From NCBI GenBank assembly GCA_004154925.1, contig QJNS01000021.1, positions 310,001 through 374,000 on the forward strand: a stretch of DNA of 64,000 nt, written 5' to 3'. Each line of letters opens with the position of its first letter. Positions within the stretch are counted from its first letter, which is position 1. Made by a program: the position numbers and the translations under genes. The notes below the pieces were generated by a model. That model made no database searches and was not told the DNA's origin. It was given only the letters and a program-made list of their open reading frames with translations. This document shows positions 37,156 to 49,019 of this stretch, in pieces. The stretch comes from Monosporascus cannonballus. Taxonomy: Eukaryota; Ascomycota; Sordariomycetes; Xylariales.

Positions 37156-37524
37156 TATTACGACCTAGGCTAAAACCGGTCGTAAGAACGGTCGAATCCG
37201 TACGGAAAGATTACGTAATTGGATTTTTCTTAACGTTAAAATCTAAATACATCTATATACAATTAATCGCATGTAATAGAATTAAATTTACGATAATTTT
37301 AAATTTTAATAGAAAATCATTCAACTTATATAGAATATCTACGTGCGGTATTTTCATAATTTATATAATAACAGTGTATAATAAATTTCGTTACTTAAAA
37401 TACGCTTACTAATACGACGCATAATTAGGTATGTTATTTATTATTTAAAATCCCACGATGTTTCTACTAATATAACCCCGCAAGACTTATGTTTAATAAT
37501 TAGTTAAACCCGTTAGCCGTCACA
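37156..37524 (+). repeat. 3' LTR of the outer element (type B)
   Basis: 369 bp from TATTACGACCTAGGCTAAAACC to CGTTAGCCGTCACA. It is paired with 17822-18193. The plus-strand open stretch at 37119-37412 runs through it and is not a gene. Confidence 0.75.
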
Positions 37525-38185
37525 TTACGACGGTGATAAAAATATCCTAAATAAATTTAATATTGATGCGTAATCGGCGTGCTGTTAACGTTTTACAATA
37601 GACGCATGTTGTGCTTGTCGCAATAACGCGTTACTTTATTAATATTTTTACCTAGCTAATACTTTTAACTAATGGTGTAATAAGTATAATTTAATTTAAT
37701 TATTTTCATAAAAACTTTTGCAATATATTAAATAAGGTATAAATATTAGTTCTTTTTTTTCTGTTATAATTATTTAAAGGCTATATAAATATATATATAT
37801 ATATAATGTAAATAGTCTTATACAATTAACCTTGATTAAAATTATTAAAACTCGTAATAGATTTTATTTGAAAACCTCTGTGAAATCTAATGTATTAAAA
37901 TTTATTTTAATAGTCATCACTGCTTGATAAATTTGTGAATTATTTTGAATTCTTTTTATAGTTTATGCTAAAAGAGTTATTATAAATATAAAATAATAAC
38001 GTATATCAATTACCAGTAGGTCAACGAAACAACGTAAATTATTTTATATAATAAACTTATATGATGAGTTGATAAACTATTTAAATACTAATAGAAATAA
38101 AAATCATATATATTTGTCATAATCTTAAACAGCTTAACTCGCTGTACGTCACAGTGCCTTAGATCACTTATGGTGTTACTTTTAG
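37525..38185. other. AT-rich spacer between the Gypsy nest and the pogo element
   Basis: 660 bp without a gene. It contains a few GC-normal bits (TGCGTAATCGGCGTGCTG near 37566, CGCTGTACGTCACAGTGCC near 38140) and a short TA microsatellite at about 37790-37806. No LTR or TIR landmarks are seen until 38186. Origin unknown. Confidence 0.35.
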
Positions 38186-38232
38186 CCTAACCTAGACCTC
38201 TATAAAATAAATTACTCTGGCAATGAATACGG
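38186..38232 (+). repeat. Terminal inverted repeat, left end of the pogo-type element
   Basis: CCTAACCTAGACCTC followed by ATTACTCTGGCAATGAATACGG. It matches 53469-53515 (same orientation) and the reverse complement of 48970-49019, with RIP-type differences and small indels. The exact first base is not certain; a TA target duplication cannot be confirmed. Confidence 0.6.
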
Positions 38233-39089
38233 ATTATTACTATAACGCGGAATATACAAATATTAATAATATAATAACAAAAAAGGATAAAATAAAACGG
38301 TTTTTAATTTTATAAACAAACATCGTTTTTTATTCGCATAGATTACTTTTATTGTATAATAAGGCAATTTAAGCGGAAGTTTTACACAAAATATAGAAAG
38401 CAATACAAAAATGTCAAAAAATATATAAATATATAAATATAAAAACCGATGATTTTCTTTGTTAAATATAGTAATAATTAAATAAAAACATATTATAATA
38501 CCACTTAAATAAATATGTTTTGTAAATATGAATTATTAATTTAAAATGTATAATAATGAATATTTTAATTTTTTTAAAAATTCATATTGTTATAATATTA
38601 ATGTATATATAGATATATATATTATTGAAAACCAAATTTCATTTATACATTTGATATTTTACGTAAAATGTATTTCAATTTAAGTAACAATTTTTAAATT
38701 AGTCTAAATATACAGAAAACTATTATACGATATAATATACATGATAATTGATTTATGGTTTTTACAATTAAGATAGATTATATCTTAGTCCTATAAAGCC
38801 TTACTTTAAAGCCGACTAGTAGTTGCTAACAAGCTTCGACTATAATAAAACTTATGCTCGCTGGCTGGTTCGGCAGAGTCGAAAAATTAAATCTATATTT
38901 TATAAATAATAGAAACAAATTGGTTTGTTTTAATATTATAAAATATATAAATTTTATAATAAAATAATATATTTTAACATTAATTCAAGAATTAATTAAC
39001 GTACTACATAAGTTCGCGACTTATTTCTTGTTTATATTCCGATTACTAACTTTAGACATATATTTTTAATATTAATAATATAAAAGGTT

Positions 39090-40060
39090 ATATAAAAGAA
39101 ATAAAAATAGATTTAGCCGTTTAGCCGAAAAGACGTACACCGAAACTTAGTTATAAAAAGCTTAATACGATATACCATATCGTTAAAACAATTTTAAGAA
39201 CCCGATATTACGGTAAACGCGCCCGAGCCGATATTATCTCTAATTTGCGAAAATTAACGCCGATCGAAAAAAAAATCGATGGTCGAACAGATCTTTAACC
39301 TAAATGCGTAAGCGTTTTTTGTCCGGCGTCAGCACGTTAAAAATATGGCGAATTTGTTGTTTCTATAATGCGTTACAAGACGCGCCGAGGTTAATTGGGT
39401 GTTTAATTTTGTTAAACGACCAAAAAAATTCGAAACGTATTTAAATCGAAAAATAAATTATTAAAAGGCTTTATGTGAAAATTTAGAAATATTTTCGAAA
39501 TAATTTAAGCTTATCTAGATTATAATCGTAAAATACGATATTATAAAAAGGGATATTTATAATTTTAACGAACCGGAATTTTTAATAAGGCTTTTTATAA
39601 TAATAAGTATAATTATTATTAATGCTAAAAAGTGTAAAAACATTTTGATAGGCCTAGCAAAAAAATCGAGAATAATTTACGGTAATATTAGCCGGTAATT
39701 TTTAAAGCTCGGCTTTATTATTATTTTTATTTTTGTCGAAAAGAACCACCTTTTTCGTTAATTCGCCGAGAACCCATTTTATTAGATTAACAGTTTATTA
39801 TAAGAGAAAATGGTTAGATAACAAATAAACTAAATCTAAAATGAATTAAGTATTTCGTTAAATATATTAAAATACGTACCAAAAGTTCGAAACGTTTCCT
39901 TGTTTTCGACTGTTACAAAAGCCATTATTTGATCGACTTTGAAAAATATTGCTAAATTAACGATATTTTTATACTTTATATGCCTGCTTATTTCTCCTAT
40001 TGGCTTTCACTTTTCGACGTATCTTGTTTTTCCGTATTAAAATGCGCGTATTTGCTTTAT
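39090..40060 (+). pseudogene. pogo/Fot1-type DDE transposase, N-terminal and catalytic part
   Basis: Readable on the plus strand despite TAA/TAG codons. A DNA-binding part comes first, then the CENP-B-like WVFNFVKRPKKFETYLNRK near 39.39 kb, then CENLEIFSK and IYNFNEPEFLI near 39.55 kb (the first catalytic Asp of IYNFDETGF is now Asn). FDCYKSHYLIDFEKYC near 39.91 kb is the second catalytic box (D followed by xxKSH). MPAYFSYWLSLFDVSCFSVL near 39.98 kb is the third (PLDV box, Asp kept). The family cleaves at TA and uses three aspartates. The frame stops at the Gypsy-C LTR at 40061 and resumes at about 47481. Inactive. Confidence 0.8.
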
Positions 40061-40288
40061 TGTAAGATAATGGATAGCTGTGAGCTGGGTGAGGTGATCT
40101 CCGACCAGTCGTAGAGCAGATTCCAAGAAGTGAATGTATTAGGTTACTTTCATCTGGCGTTTCCTACTAGCTGCCAGATGGTACATTTATATTAGTAAGT
40201 AGATCGGTGGCTGATCGGTAGCTGGTTGGTTATTATCCTTATCCTTATAGGGGTTATATTTTTATAAATATTTTTCTTTTTTTAAGTT
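40061..40288 (-). repeat. 3' LTR of the reverse Gypsy-C element
   Basis: It starts TGTAAGATAATGGATAGCTG, the reverse complement of the LTR end at 6757, and includes CATCTGGCG...GCCAGATGG (about 40150-40180). It is little mutated in its first 200 bp, in contrast with the partner LTR at 47253-47480. The right end is approximate. Confidence 0.7.
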
Positions 40289-43200
40289 ATTATTTCCTAA
40301 TAGCATTATGATTAATTTAATAAAATGCGTTTCGTAAATTTGGTTGCGTATATTTTCCGATAATATATTGTTATATTGTGTTATAAATAATCGCCGTAAG
40401 AATTAATACGTGCTATATTGCATAATTAATTATGTTTCCCGTAGCGTTTTATTATAATTTGTTTCTTAACTCCATTTTACTTTTTTTCTATGCCTATATT
40501 TTTATTTTTTTTATATATACGTTCTGTTCTGTCTTCCGTTTTTCTTTATTTTTATTTTTTTTTCGTTTGTTTTGCGTATTATTTTTATCTGTTATATCTT
40601 TTTTTAGAAAAAGTTCTAAAAAAAGTGGTACTTTAACATTAATAAGAACTAGGATTTCCTTTAACGTTATCCTTTTGATGCCGACAGTAAAATCGATATT
40701 AGTCGTATTACGAGCGATAATAAGCCTTATTATATTTACGTAATATAATATTTTTTCGATTACCGTACAGTTTATATTTAAATTCAGGGCGCCTTAAATT
40801 ACGTCGTAATTAATTATTATTATAACATTGTTCGAACGGTAAGTAATTATTTTTAATAATATTAATAATATTATTTAATTTCCGTTTTGATTCGGATTAT
40901 TCTTAAAAGTACCGCTTAAATGAAATTTTAATTCGGTATCGATAATTAGAAGTTAACCGACGACCTTAAGAAGGTGCATATTACGGGTACTTAATACGAA
41001 CGTTTCGATATAATTGTGGTCGGTCGTCGATTCGACGTTTTTCGTAAGGCCAAATTTACTCTCAATGCGGTTATTATTAAGGAATATTATGTTTTAATAT
41101 AACGAAAACTAATTTCCGATTATCCGTTATAATTATGGATATTTAATTTTAATACCGTTTTATAATTTTGCAAATTTAAGCTTTTTCTATAAATATTACG
41201 ATTTCTTTTATTATTTCGCGATTAATTTCCGATTAAGCGTAATTTTAAAATACTCTTATAAGTAAGGCGATTTTAGAAAATCGTTATATTGTTGCGCTTT
41301 TTACTTACGAACATTTTCTGCTTATTCCTCGATATTTTAACGAAATTCTAATATTTATTAATAATTATAATTAAAAAACGGCTTTATTTGACAAAATTAT
41401 TATTAAACCTAAGTATGTTAAGCGCTTTAAGAATGGCGCCTTATTTCTGATTAATAACAAATTTTATTCTGGTTATTTAAACCGTATTTTTCGTAAAAAA
41501 TAAAATGTTTTTAAATTTTTTCCGAATTTTACGTTTAATAAATTTAATAAACGTACCTGTTTTTTATCGTCGTATATTTTCCGATTATTTTCCGATATTC
41601 CTGTATTAATCTTTTTAATATATTTATTAATAGTTAATTAACATAAAATTTTATAATTAGATACGAAATTTTGTTTTTAAAATACAGGTTGGATTTTTTT
41701 ATATTACTTATAAGTTTTCGACCGGTATGTAACAAGATAATTATTCGTTAAATCCTTAAAAATAATTATATAATTAAGTAATATTTTAATATTCTTATTT
41801 TAATTTTTTTTAAAATATTTTTGTAATTTTTGTAATTATTAAACGAGTAATTTCCGATCGAGTTATTATTATCGTATAGTTTTTCGGTTATCTTATTTTC
41901 TATATATATATTTAACTCTTTTTATAACGTTATAATATTTTAGGCGCGTATTCGAAATATTTTCGGGGCTTTTACGTATTATATTTGACGGGCTAACCTT
42001 TTTATTTAAGCAGATCTTCATGTTATTTTCGATTATCTCGGTAACGAACGATATTTTTTCATTATCTATTTTTCTTATTTTTCTATTAGGTTTGGTAATG
42101 TTATTTAGACATCGCCCGGTTTTCGATTATATTACGGTTTTATTAAGCATATTAGAAATATATTATGTATTCGTTAATATTTAATAAAAAGGATTATTTT
42201 GTACGCTTAAAAACCTATTCGTATTTTAGTTGTAATCCAGATATAAATAAATACAAATTCTTTATTTTTAACTTTAAAATTTTTAATCGATAAATTTATT
42301 TATTGCCATAATTAGAAATTTATAAATATATGGCGTTAATTATAATATTCTTTAAGCTGCCGTTACTTTTTTTTAATATTTGTATATTGTTCGACGAATA
42401 GTTATTATTTTTTCGAAATATTCCTTAATTTCTTATAGGTATCAGTTAAACTTTTGTAAAAAATATTTTATTATTTTTAAATAATATTTATATAAAGTTT
42501 CGAATAAAAAGCGCCCGGTAATTATATTTCGCCTATTGTTATATAGGAATTCCGTATTTCTTATTAATTTTATTTAATTATTTGAATATTTATAAATATA
42601 ATTACGAAAATAATATTTTAAGATTTATTAAATATATTATATTTATTTATTCGTTTGCAGATAATAAATGGTCGATATATATCGTTTTGTTTTTCGCTTT
42701 TTATAAAATTCCGTTTAAAATTAATGCGTTAATAAATTGTTTTTATCGTTAATAATTTCAACTGGCGTCCCGAATGTGCATTTTATCTTATTATAAAGTA
42801 GTTAGGTTAATTTTGTTGCAGTTAAGGTTTTAACCGTAAAGATAAATAATTTTAATTTCGTAAAGCGGTCGATAATTATCAGGATTACATCGTATTTTAA
42901 CCAGTTTTAACTTAGGTTTTTAAGGAATCTTATAATAAAATTTAACAAAATCTTTTAGACAAATTCTTTAGGTAACGGTAAAAGCTATCATTATCTATAT
43001 GATTTATAGCATAATTTGATAATACCTTAATAATTCGAATATTATTTTGTATATTTTCGGATATCATTCGCTATATTTTCCTAATAAAAATTTTTAATTA
43101 TTAATTTTAACGTATGGATATATTCTATATATTTTGTTTTTATATTATTATAATATTAATTAATTAATTAATTTCGTAAAACGTTTTGCAATAAAATAAT

Positions 43201-46200
43201 AAATTTAATCCGATAATATAAAACCTTATTTAAATCCAAAAATATCCTGTTTTTATTTCGGCTTAACGTTCAATTATTTATATTAACTTTATAATATTTA
43301 AGTTCTTAATTTGCAACTTTCGAATCTAATTGTAAAACTGTCGAAAAGCCTTTAACTATAATGCCGTTTCGTTTTTGGCCAGTTTTTTCGTTAAGGAACG
43401 TAACATATACTGGTTATAAGTAATAATTTTATTATTTATTTTATTTTCCTTGAATCTTTCGGAACCTAATCGTAAAACGGTTATAGTTTATAATAATTAT
43501 TATTTAACCGTTAACCGTATTATTATTGCGATTTATATTTATATTATTGTTTATAAGCGATATGTTCGGTAGGTATATATTTCTTTATTTTCTTTTTTCC
43601 TTTAAGAACTTTTTATAATCGTATAATAAGGGTTTTCCGCTTTTTTTACGCATATAACAATTATTTGAATTTTCGTTATTTGAATTTTATTTAAGAATTT
43701 TGCAGCGAATAAACTTTCCGTTATTTTTATAAATCCTTTTACTCTTTTATAATATTTTAAGTTACGTTATATATTTGCGACCTTTTTTCGTACGTTTTCC
43801 GATATATTATTTATAAGTCCGAATTTTTGGAATAATATAGAGATTACGTTTTTATATTAAAATTCCCTTAATATATAATCCGGGCGTTTAAATAACTTAT
43901 TTACCGGCTTAACGGCGCCCGGTTAATATTAGATTTTAAAATTAAATTACGTAAAATAATAAATTTATCGGGTTATCTTCCTTTTAAAGTTACGCCCTAG
44001 CATTTTTATTATGTTTTTTAACGTTATATAATTAATAAATATCAGAAAATTCTTTACCGCATTTTTAAAAGATTACCGTTAATATTTTAAGTCTTTTATA
44101 ATTGCCAATAATTTTTGTTACCTTATAACTTACCGCTTTTCGGTTGAATTTAATTTTCGCGATTAATATACGAATAAACATTAATATTTTCCGTATTTTC
44201 ATAACAATATCCTTAATATAGTTTTTACCGAGGCGTTTATTTTAACCCTGGTATTTTTGGCGTTATCCTAATATCGGAAAATAATCGCCAACTAAAAGGT
44301 ATTTTTTAAGTTTCGGAAGGCTTTTTTATTTTTTCGGATTACCGGAATTTTGTTATTTTATCTTTGCCTTATACCCTTTTTAAAAACCTAATAATAAGTT
44401 TGGTAACGCGTAAGTAATAAGCGATAAATCTCCGATAAAAATTTGCGAATTTTAAACAAAATTTAAATATTATAAATTAATTTTAATTCTCTTTAAATTT
44501 CGATAATATTATCCTATCGGCAGTTTATTTTTAAGCCGTCGGTACAAATTATAAATCTTAGAAATTTTATCCTTTTTTTAAAAAATTCGCATTTAAACGT
44601 TTTAATAAACAGTAAATATTATAATAATTGTACGTAAACCAATTAAAACTATTTGATATATTTTCTTTATTATTTAAATAAATAATTACATTATGTATAT
44701 TTTATATATATATATAATTAATTACTTTAATTAATATTATATATAAATGAGTTTAAAACGTAATTAAGATATTAATAAATTTAAATAGCATAACTATATA
44801 TTTAAATTACCTATACCGCGGTCGGAAAATAATTTTCTATTAATTGCTTTTTTTAATTTTAATACGGTAATTAATATCTTTAAGATTAATTTTCGAAAAT
44901 ACCTTAATTAACCTTTGGCGATTTATTATTTTCAAGATTCAAAGTAAGGGATATCGGTCTTTTATCATTATCCGATTTAACACCTTATAGTTGATATATA
45001 GTCGGAAATTGCCGTTTTTTTTAAGTACAAATAATATTAATACTTTTACGTCCGTTTTAGAATAACGTATCCAGCTTGCCTTTAGGTTTTTTTCGGATAT
45101 ATTTTTCGAATACTTTTTTTAGGCTTCTAAAATAAGTTAAATTAGGCCAAATAAAGACGTTTTCTTTAAGACCAAATTTATTATATATTTTGTTCTTAAT
45201 GATTAAGATATTTGTTTCGTTACTTTTTCGGAATATATTCGCCGGAAATTGTTTAAATATATAAAAAGGTTAATTATTTTTTATTTTTATTATTTTCTGA
45301 ATTCCGAGATATTTACCTTTTTAATTAGACTTATTAGGTTAATTGTATAAATTTGCTTAACGAAAAACGTTAGGTTTACGATTTTCTGCCCGTCCACCTT
45401 TTGCAATAATCTATATGACTATTAATATATGGCTATAGTTAATAAGACGTTTAACTTGTTTATTCTTAATATGGATAATAAGATATCGGGCGCCTTTCGG
45501 TTATAATGTATTATAAAATTTATTTATTTAAATTTTCGTTTATTCTTCTTATTATTTTATATATTAATAAAACTTTTATAAACTTTATAATATTTGATAT
45601 ATATGCTATTAACGCCGATACGGCCCGGAATATTTCCAGAAATTAATTAAAAGTTAAATTTCCTTATTAACTTCTTGCTTACGGTATTTACTTATGTTTC
45701 GATATCTATATTTAATTGTATTACTATATCTCCCGTAATCCTTTAATAAATACATTTTTTTTTAAAAAAAGCGGCTTTATTTCGACCGTCCTATAATTAT
45801 TAGCCGAAATGGATTAAATATATATATGTTTATTCTGGCTTTTTTTAGGTTTACGTTCGGAGACTAATTTAATTTATCGTTATATATTATGATGTTTTAT
45901 GCGGCTTTCGAAAGTTTGTTTCCGTATAACTGGTATACTAAGGTTTTCGTATCCTTTTTAAATTTGTAATTTACGTTTTTATAACCTAGTTTTGTATTGT
46001 TATAATATTTAAATAGGCTCTTATAAAAATCAAAAGTATTAAATTGTACGGATTTATTTTGATCGGAATTAAATCGGCGATTATTTATTTTTCGAATATA
46101 AAAACGTTCGTAATCCTTATTAATTTTATATAACACCTTCAAATTATTTTAAAGATTTTTTTCCCGCAAGCGTTAAAATAAGATCTTTTATTTTTATTAA

Positions 46201-47252
46201 TATTTTTAGCAAAAAATAATTAGTTTTTTTTGGTCTTCTTCCCAATATCCTAATAACGTTTTACTTTATTTAGTAACTTATTAACTTGTTCTAATTTACC
46301 GTTTTTTGCAAAAAGCATTTCGTAACCTTAATATCAATTTATAAAAATAATTAAAAGTAAAAAATGTATTATTTTAATTATTTTTCGAATTAAAAATGTT
46401 CGTAAATCTTATTTTATAAATTAGAAGCTTTTATTTAGCGTAAAAGTCTTACGGCAATTAATCGGATTATTCTCGTAATTCCATAAATTGTTTCTTATAT
46501 TCCTTATCGAAAAAGTTAGAATTTGCATAACTTTTCCTAATAAAAATCTATAAATTTTTCATTTTCAATTTTTTTCGTAATTAAAGTAATTAAGCATAAG
46601 GTGGTATAATCGTTAAATATTTATAATAAAAACGTCTATATAACCCATAACTTATTGGATATAAGTAAAGGTATTTCGTCTTAACCTTTTGACCTAAGTT
46701 TTCGTAATAACTTTTATTTAATTTTTTTAATCGACGTACGTTCGGAATATTTTGGACAATTATAATACGGTGTTCGTTTATTATCTTTGAGCTTTTGCGA
46801 CGATATCGTAATTTATTTGTAAAATTTTGCTTTTTTAATTTATGCCATTATTTATTATTCGGCTAATTATCGAAATAATTCCGAATATTATTTATTTTAT
46901 TAACAAAAATTTTCCAAAATCGGATTATTATTAAAAAGTTTAATTTTTTCTTATTTTTAACTCCTGGACGCGGCCGTTATATTATGTCCGTTTTTCGACC
47001 GTTTAATTAACAATTATCAGGACTTATTTTTATTATATATGTAAGGTAATTCGGGATCCCGAGAATTATAATCCTTTGCCTATTAGGGCTTTGTTATAAA
47101 CTTTTTCGCCTATTTCCGTATCGTGATCGATCGTTCGTTAGTTAGGTTCCGATCGGCGGTTTTTTGGATTAGTAATTTAGGTTCGTTTTGTAATCGGCGA
47201 ATTCTGTTTTTAATAGTTATTACGTTATTCTTTATAATAAAGATGAAAAAAT

Positions 47253-47480
47253 TATAAGATAATAAATAATTATAAGCTAGATAAGGTAATTTCCGGCCAA
47301 TCGTAAAGTCGATTATAAAAAATAAATATATCAGGTTATTTTTATCTGGCATTTTTTATTAGATGCCAGATGGTGGATTTATATTAGTAAATGGGTTGGT
47401 AGCTAATCAATAGCTGGTCGGGTATCAGCCTTATCCTTATAAGGGCTGTATCCTTATATATATACGGAAAGTTTTACACA
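47253..47480 (-). repeat. 5' LTR of the reverse Gypsy-C element
   Basis: It is recognised by ATCTGGCATTTTTTATTAGATGCCAGAT (an inverted repeat, about 47345-47372) and CCTTATCCTTATAAGGGCTG. It ends in GTTTTACACA at 47480, where the pogo transposase resumes. It is clearly more RIPed than 40061-40288. Confidence 0.7.
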
Positions 47481-48155
47481 GTAGTATATTATCTATATTA
47501 CTAACGAAGGTTGTATCTCCGGTTTTCGCGACATATTTCAAGCTAATATAACAAGCGACAATATTAAATCCGGATTTGCAAAATCGGGATTTATTTTATT
47601 TGATTCTTATTACGTCTTTTCCGAATTAGATGTTCTAGTTATACCTATGGCGACCATTTCGCCGTTTACTTTTGCTAATTCCGTTATTTTCTTATTTATA
47701 AAAACTCTTAAAATTATTATTATTACGATTCGACGAGGACGTTATTTTTTTAAAAAAAATTAAAAACTACTAGAATAATTCGTAAATAAAAATAATTAAA
47801 TCGGTTAATTTTTTAATAAAAAATAACTTAATGTTTTTGTATCAAGTTCTTTTTTTAGAGAAAAAAACAGTTATTTGTGTAAAAGAAATTATATTGTTAA
47901 TAAACGCGGGAGAACCAAATTTAAATAATTTTTAAAAAATGATATTTTTTATAAAAGAAATACAAATTTTCATATTTACGAAAAAAAAGTGGTAATAAAT
48001 AATCGCAGCTAGTAATGGCTGAAGGTAATTGTTGCAAAAGAGCTCAGGCGAAGAAACGGAAGTGTAGCGTTTGCGACAAGCCGGGACATAATGCGCGTAT
48101 TTGCGAAAAGAATATAGAGACGACCAGCGATAAAAATCCGACTACTTTGAATTAA
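47481..48155 (+). pseudogene. pogo/Fot1-type transposase, C-terminal part with an unmutated CCHC knuckle
   Basis: It continues the frame lost at 40060: IYITNEGCISGFRDIFQ, then NIKSGFAKSGFILFD and FSELDVLVIPM (the usual NIQAGFRxxGLVPFDPxxVLSxLDV block of this family). A RIPed linker follows. At 48015-48155 there are 46 codons entirely free of RIP, ending in a CCHC zinc knuckle (CSVCDKPGHNARIC, with CX2CX4HX4C spacing) and a TAA stop. Such a C-terminal knuckle is common in fungal Fot1-like transposases. The ATG at 48015 is an internal methionine, not a start: upstream codons are in frame. The junction with the first part lacks only a few codons. Confidence 0.8.
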
Positions 48156-48969
48156 TTTAATATGTTGTGGTTAATTAATTTGAATTTATTATTACGATAT
48201 ATTAAGAAACGAGTTAAGAGCTTGTGTTCTCCGTTGTTACTTTTAAAAATTTAGGCATATATTAATTTGATATTTTTAGTTATTATCCTGATTAGTTGAG
48301 ATATTTTACTATTTTAAAATTATAAAGTATTAAATATAAAATTAATAAAATAGCTAGTATAAACTGAAATAAAACTAGGTATAATTTATAAATTCAGTTT
48401 GATTTTTACCAATCAAATATATAATTTCTTAATTATTTAAATTTTATATATTTAAGAAATAGAAATTTAAATAATTTCATTTCAGAAAAGAATAATACTA
48501 TAATATTAACATATTAAAACGAAATGAAATTTTACCGTAATTTAATATAATTTTGAAATTGTTCGCAAAGACATTTTGAATAAACTTTAATAAATTCTGG
48601 ATTTTGAATATTTTTACAAAATTGTATTGTATTAATATCTTTTATATTTCATTTTTTCGTATATATAATATATAACATATATATAATAGTAAAAGTGTGT
48701 TAAATTTAAGCCGTGATATTTAAATAATAGAAATATATTAGTTGATTTGTTAACATATGCGAAATTAGTATTTTATTTACTTTTATAATTTCATATTAAT
48801 TTTTATATTATATATAATTTGGAAAAAATTTCGGCCAGTTATTTTTTAAAATAAGCCTGGTTTTATAAACGTAATATAATATCTCTTATATTTGTATAGC
48901 CGTCATTTTATTATATATTTTTTTCTTAATTTTTCTTAATTTTTTAAATCACACGTTTTGGTGTAAATC
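48156..48969 (+). other. 3' non-coding region of the pogo-type element
   Basis: About 810 bp of AT-rich sequence between the transposase stop and the right terminal repeat. No reading frame is seen. Parts near 48.84-48.97 kb (AAGCCTGGTTTTATAAACG, read in reverse) resemble sub-terminal sequence of the left end and of the second copy at 53.5-53.6 kb, suggesting inverted sub-terminal repeats. Confidence 0.45.
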
Positions 48970-49019
48970 CGTATTCATTGCTAGGCTAATTCTAATATTA
49001 GGTGGGGTTCCAATTTAGG
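48970..49019 (-). repeat. Terminal inverted repeat, right end of the pogo-type element
   Basis: Read on the minus strand: CCTAAATTGGAACCCCACC then CCTAGCAATGAATACGG. It is the inverted partner of 38186-38232 and also of the left end of the second copy (53469-53515). It marks the edge of the GC-balanced MFS island. Confidence 0.65.

Larger units (their letters stand above)
17822..37524 (+). mobile_element. Outer Ty3/Gypsy chromovirus with LTR-B ends, split by nested insertions
   Basis: The 5' LTR is at 17822-18193 and the 3' LTR at 37156-37524, both of type B in forward orientation. Gag and protease lie at 18194-20608; reverse transcriptase, RNase H, integrase and chromodomain resume at 33677-37155. 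The break corresponds to about 28.69-28.74 kb of the complete inner element: the text before 20609 matches sequence just before that point and the text after 33676 matches just after it. Removing 20609-33676 (insert plus one CTAAA duplication) leaves about 6.6 kb, the normal size for this family. The outer flanks (CTACT left, TTACG right) do not form a clear target duplication. All reading frames are destroyed by RIP. Confidence 0.8.
40061..47480 (-). mobile_element. Ty3/Gypsy family C element, complete reverse copy inside the pogo transposase
   Basis: It has LTRs of about 228 bp at both ends (40061-40288 and 47253-47480). In reverse, gag begins near 47.2 kb. A knuckle region is still open at 45897-46142 on the minus strand (YKNVNYKFKKDTK, the same text as the forward copy at 3.04 kb). 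Reverse transcriptase is near 44.6-45 kb and the RNase H end near 43.9 kb. The integrase region at about 41.5-43.85 kb is missing from the forward copy. The unassigned post-pol frame lies at about 40.4-41.5 kb. Length is 7420 bp. Flanking pentamers TTTAT and GTAGT do not match, so the target duplication is lost or the end is misplaced by a few bases. Heavily RIPed. Confidence 0.8.
38186..49019 (+). mobile_element. pogo/Fot1-type DNA transposon, split by a Gypsy insertion
   Basis: It is bounded by degenerate terminal inverted repeats of about 47 bp at 38186-38232 and 48970-49019, sharing CAATGAATACGG and CCTAA..GG..CC. Between them lies a DDE transposase of the Fot1/pogo type in two pieces (about 39.09-40.06 kb and 47.48-48.16 kb). 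A reverse Gypsy-C element (40061-47480) separates them. Without the insert the element is about 3.4 kb, long for Fot1-like elements (usually around 2 kb), because of about 0.85 kb of non-coding sequence at each end. Everything except the transposase C-terminus and a patch at about 38785-38885 is RIPed. Confidence 0.75.

Noticed and set aside
40432..40743. 103-aa hydrophobic plus-strand frame resembling a membrane protein
   Set aside because: The Phe/Leu/Ile-rich text results from C-to-T changes in the post-pol region of Gypsy C; the matching region of the other copy (minus strand, 6072-6388) is equally low-complexity.
48015..48155. Small stand-alone zinc-knuckle gene
   Set aside because: The frame is open upstream of its ATG and continues the pogo transposase; CCHC tails are usual there.
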